Origin: an uncultured Bacteroidales bacterium
GTDB taxonomy: Bacteria > Bacteroidota > Bacteroidia > Bacteroidales > UBA1715
Length of the DNA stretch: 63,318 bases
NCBI GenBank assembly: GCA_937892155.1
Contig: CALAUG010000015.1
Span: 1 to 63,318, forward strand
Direction: 5' to 3'
Shown here: piece after piece, positions 63,283-63,318 of the stretch
How the letters are laid out: every line of letters starts with the position of its first letter
How positions within the stretch are numbered: position 1 is the first letter of the stretch
Translations under genes and position numbers: made by a program
Notes under the pieces: model-generated
Database searches by the model: none
Seen by the model: the letters and a program-made list of their open reading frames with translations, nothing else
What the model was told of the DNA's origin: nothing

Positions 63283-63318
63283 ATGGTAGTATCGAATCTT
63301 GTAAAAGTTGCATTAAAA
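63283..63318 (+). CDS. Start of an ABC transporter permease (MacB/FtsX type), cut by the window
   Basis: An ATG 2 bp after the ATPase stop opens a frame of 12 codons to the right edge (MVVSNLVKVALK), which resembles the short N-terminus of FtsX-like permeases. The operon context strongly predicts a permease here. The identification rests mainly on context. Confidence 0.65.
   Translation, partial: MVVSNLVKVALK

Overview
The window is a chromosomal segment of an A+T-rich member of the Bacteroidetes, most likely Bacteroidales. The evidence is gene content typical of that phylum: BamA, two Skp/OmpH chaperones, LptD, PorV- and PorG-type proteins of the type IX secretion system (T9SS), a surface protein with a T9SS-like C-terminal tail, single-chain PurL and class I fumarase. 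Many genes also have a TAnnTTTG box 10-45 nt before the start codon, which is the -7 element of Bacteroidetes promoters. I saw no tRNA, rRNA, CRISPR array, insertion sequence, prophage or attachment site.

Layout. 1-2.7 kb: a cut DUF975 membrane protein, a membrane-anchored Ser/Thr kinase and a divergent helix-turn-helix-like regulator. 2.8-15.5 kb: mostly minus-strand housekeeping and accessory genes (paaK, a DUF4197 lipoprotein, a PurF paralogue without its glutaminase cysteine, a YhcC-like radical SAM protein, a RluA-type pseudouridine synthase, topB with a HAD phosphatase), interleaved with nth, a degenerate receiver/ATPase regulator and an esterase. 15.7-21.4 kb: an AGCS symporter, purL and a fluoride channel. 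21.5-26.9 kb: lptD-ridA divergent from an amidase-mlaD pair (envelope). 27-35.6 kb: dnaA, nadK, then two PorG-like genes, uppS, bamA, skp and skp. 35.7-38.1 kb: mdh, purE and a PorV/PorQ-like barrel. 38.2-42.5 kb: a deoxynucleoside kinase followed directly by Wzz- and Wzy/WaaL-like polysaccharide genes, a cupin and a lipoprotein. 42.5-46 kb: a PutP-like symporter, a possible small secreted protein and fumarase.

46.1-58.5 kb is the most distinctive region. A minus-strand run (RND/MMPL transporter, sugar-nucleotide epimerase, polyprenyl synthase, a 1191-residue repeat surface protein) leads into porV-ispF. Divergent from it is a compact plus-strand cassette of acyl-AMP ligase, acyl carrier protein and lysophospholipid-type acyltransferase. 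Together these suggest a lipid- or isoprenoid-linked envelope module beside T9SS genes; its product cannot be read from sequence. 58.6-63.3 kb: an MtaD-like deaminase, then a TolC/MacA/MacB-type efflux operon that runs off the right edge.

Most genes are recognisable families. The points most worth following are the ligase-ACP-acyltransferase/RND region, the PurF paralogue without Cys2, the degenerate receiver fused to an anti-sigma-type ATPase, the roughly 69-residue repeat protein beside porV, and the short leader structures before dnaA.
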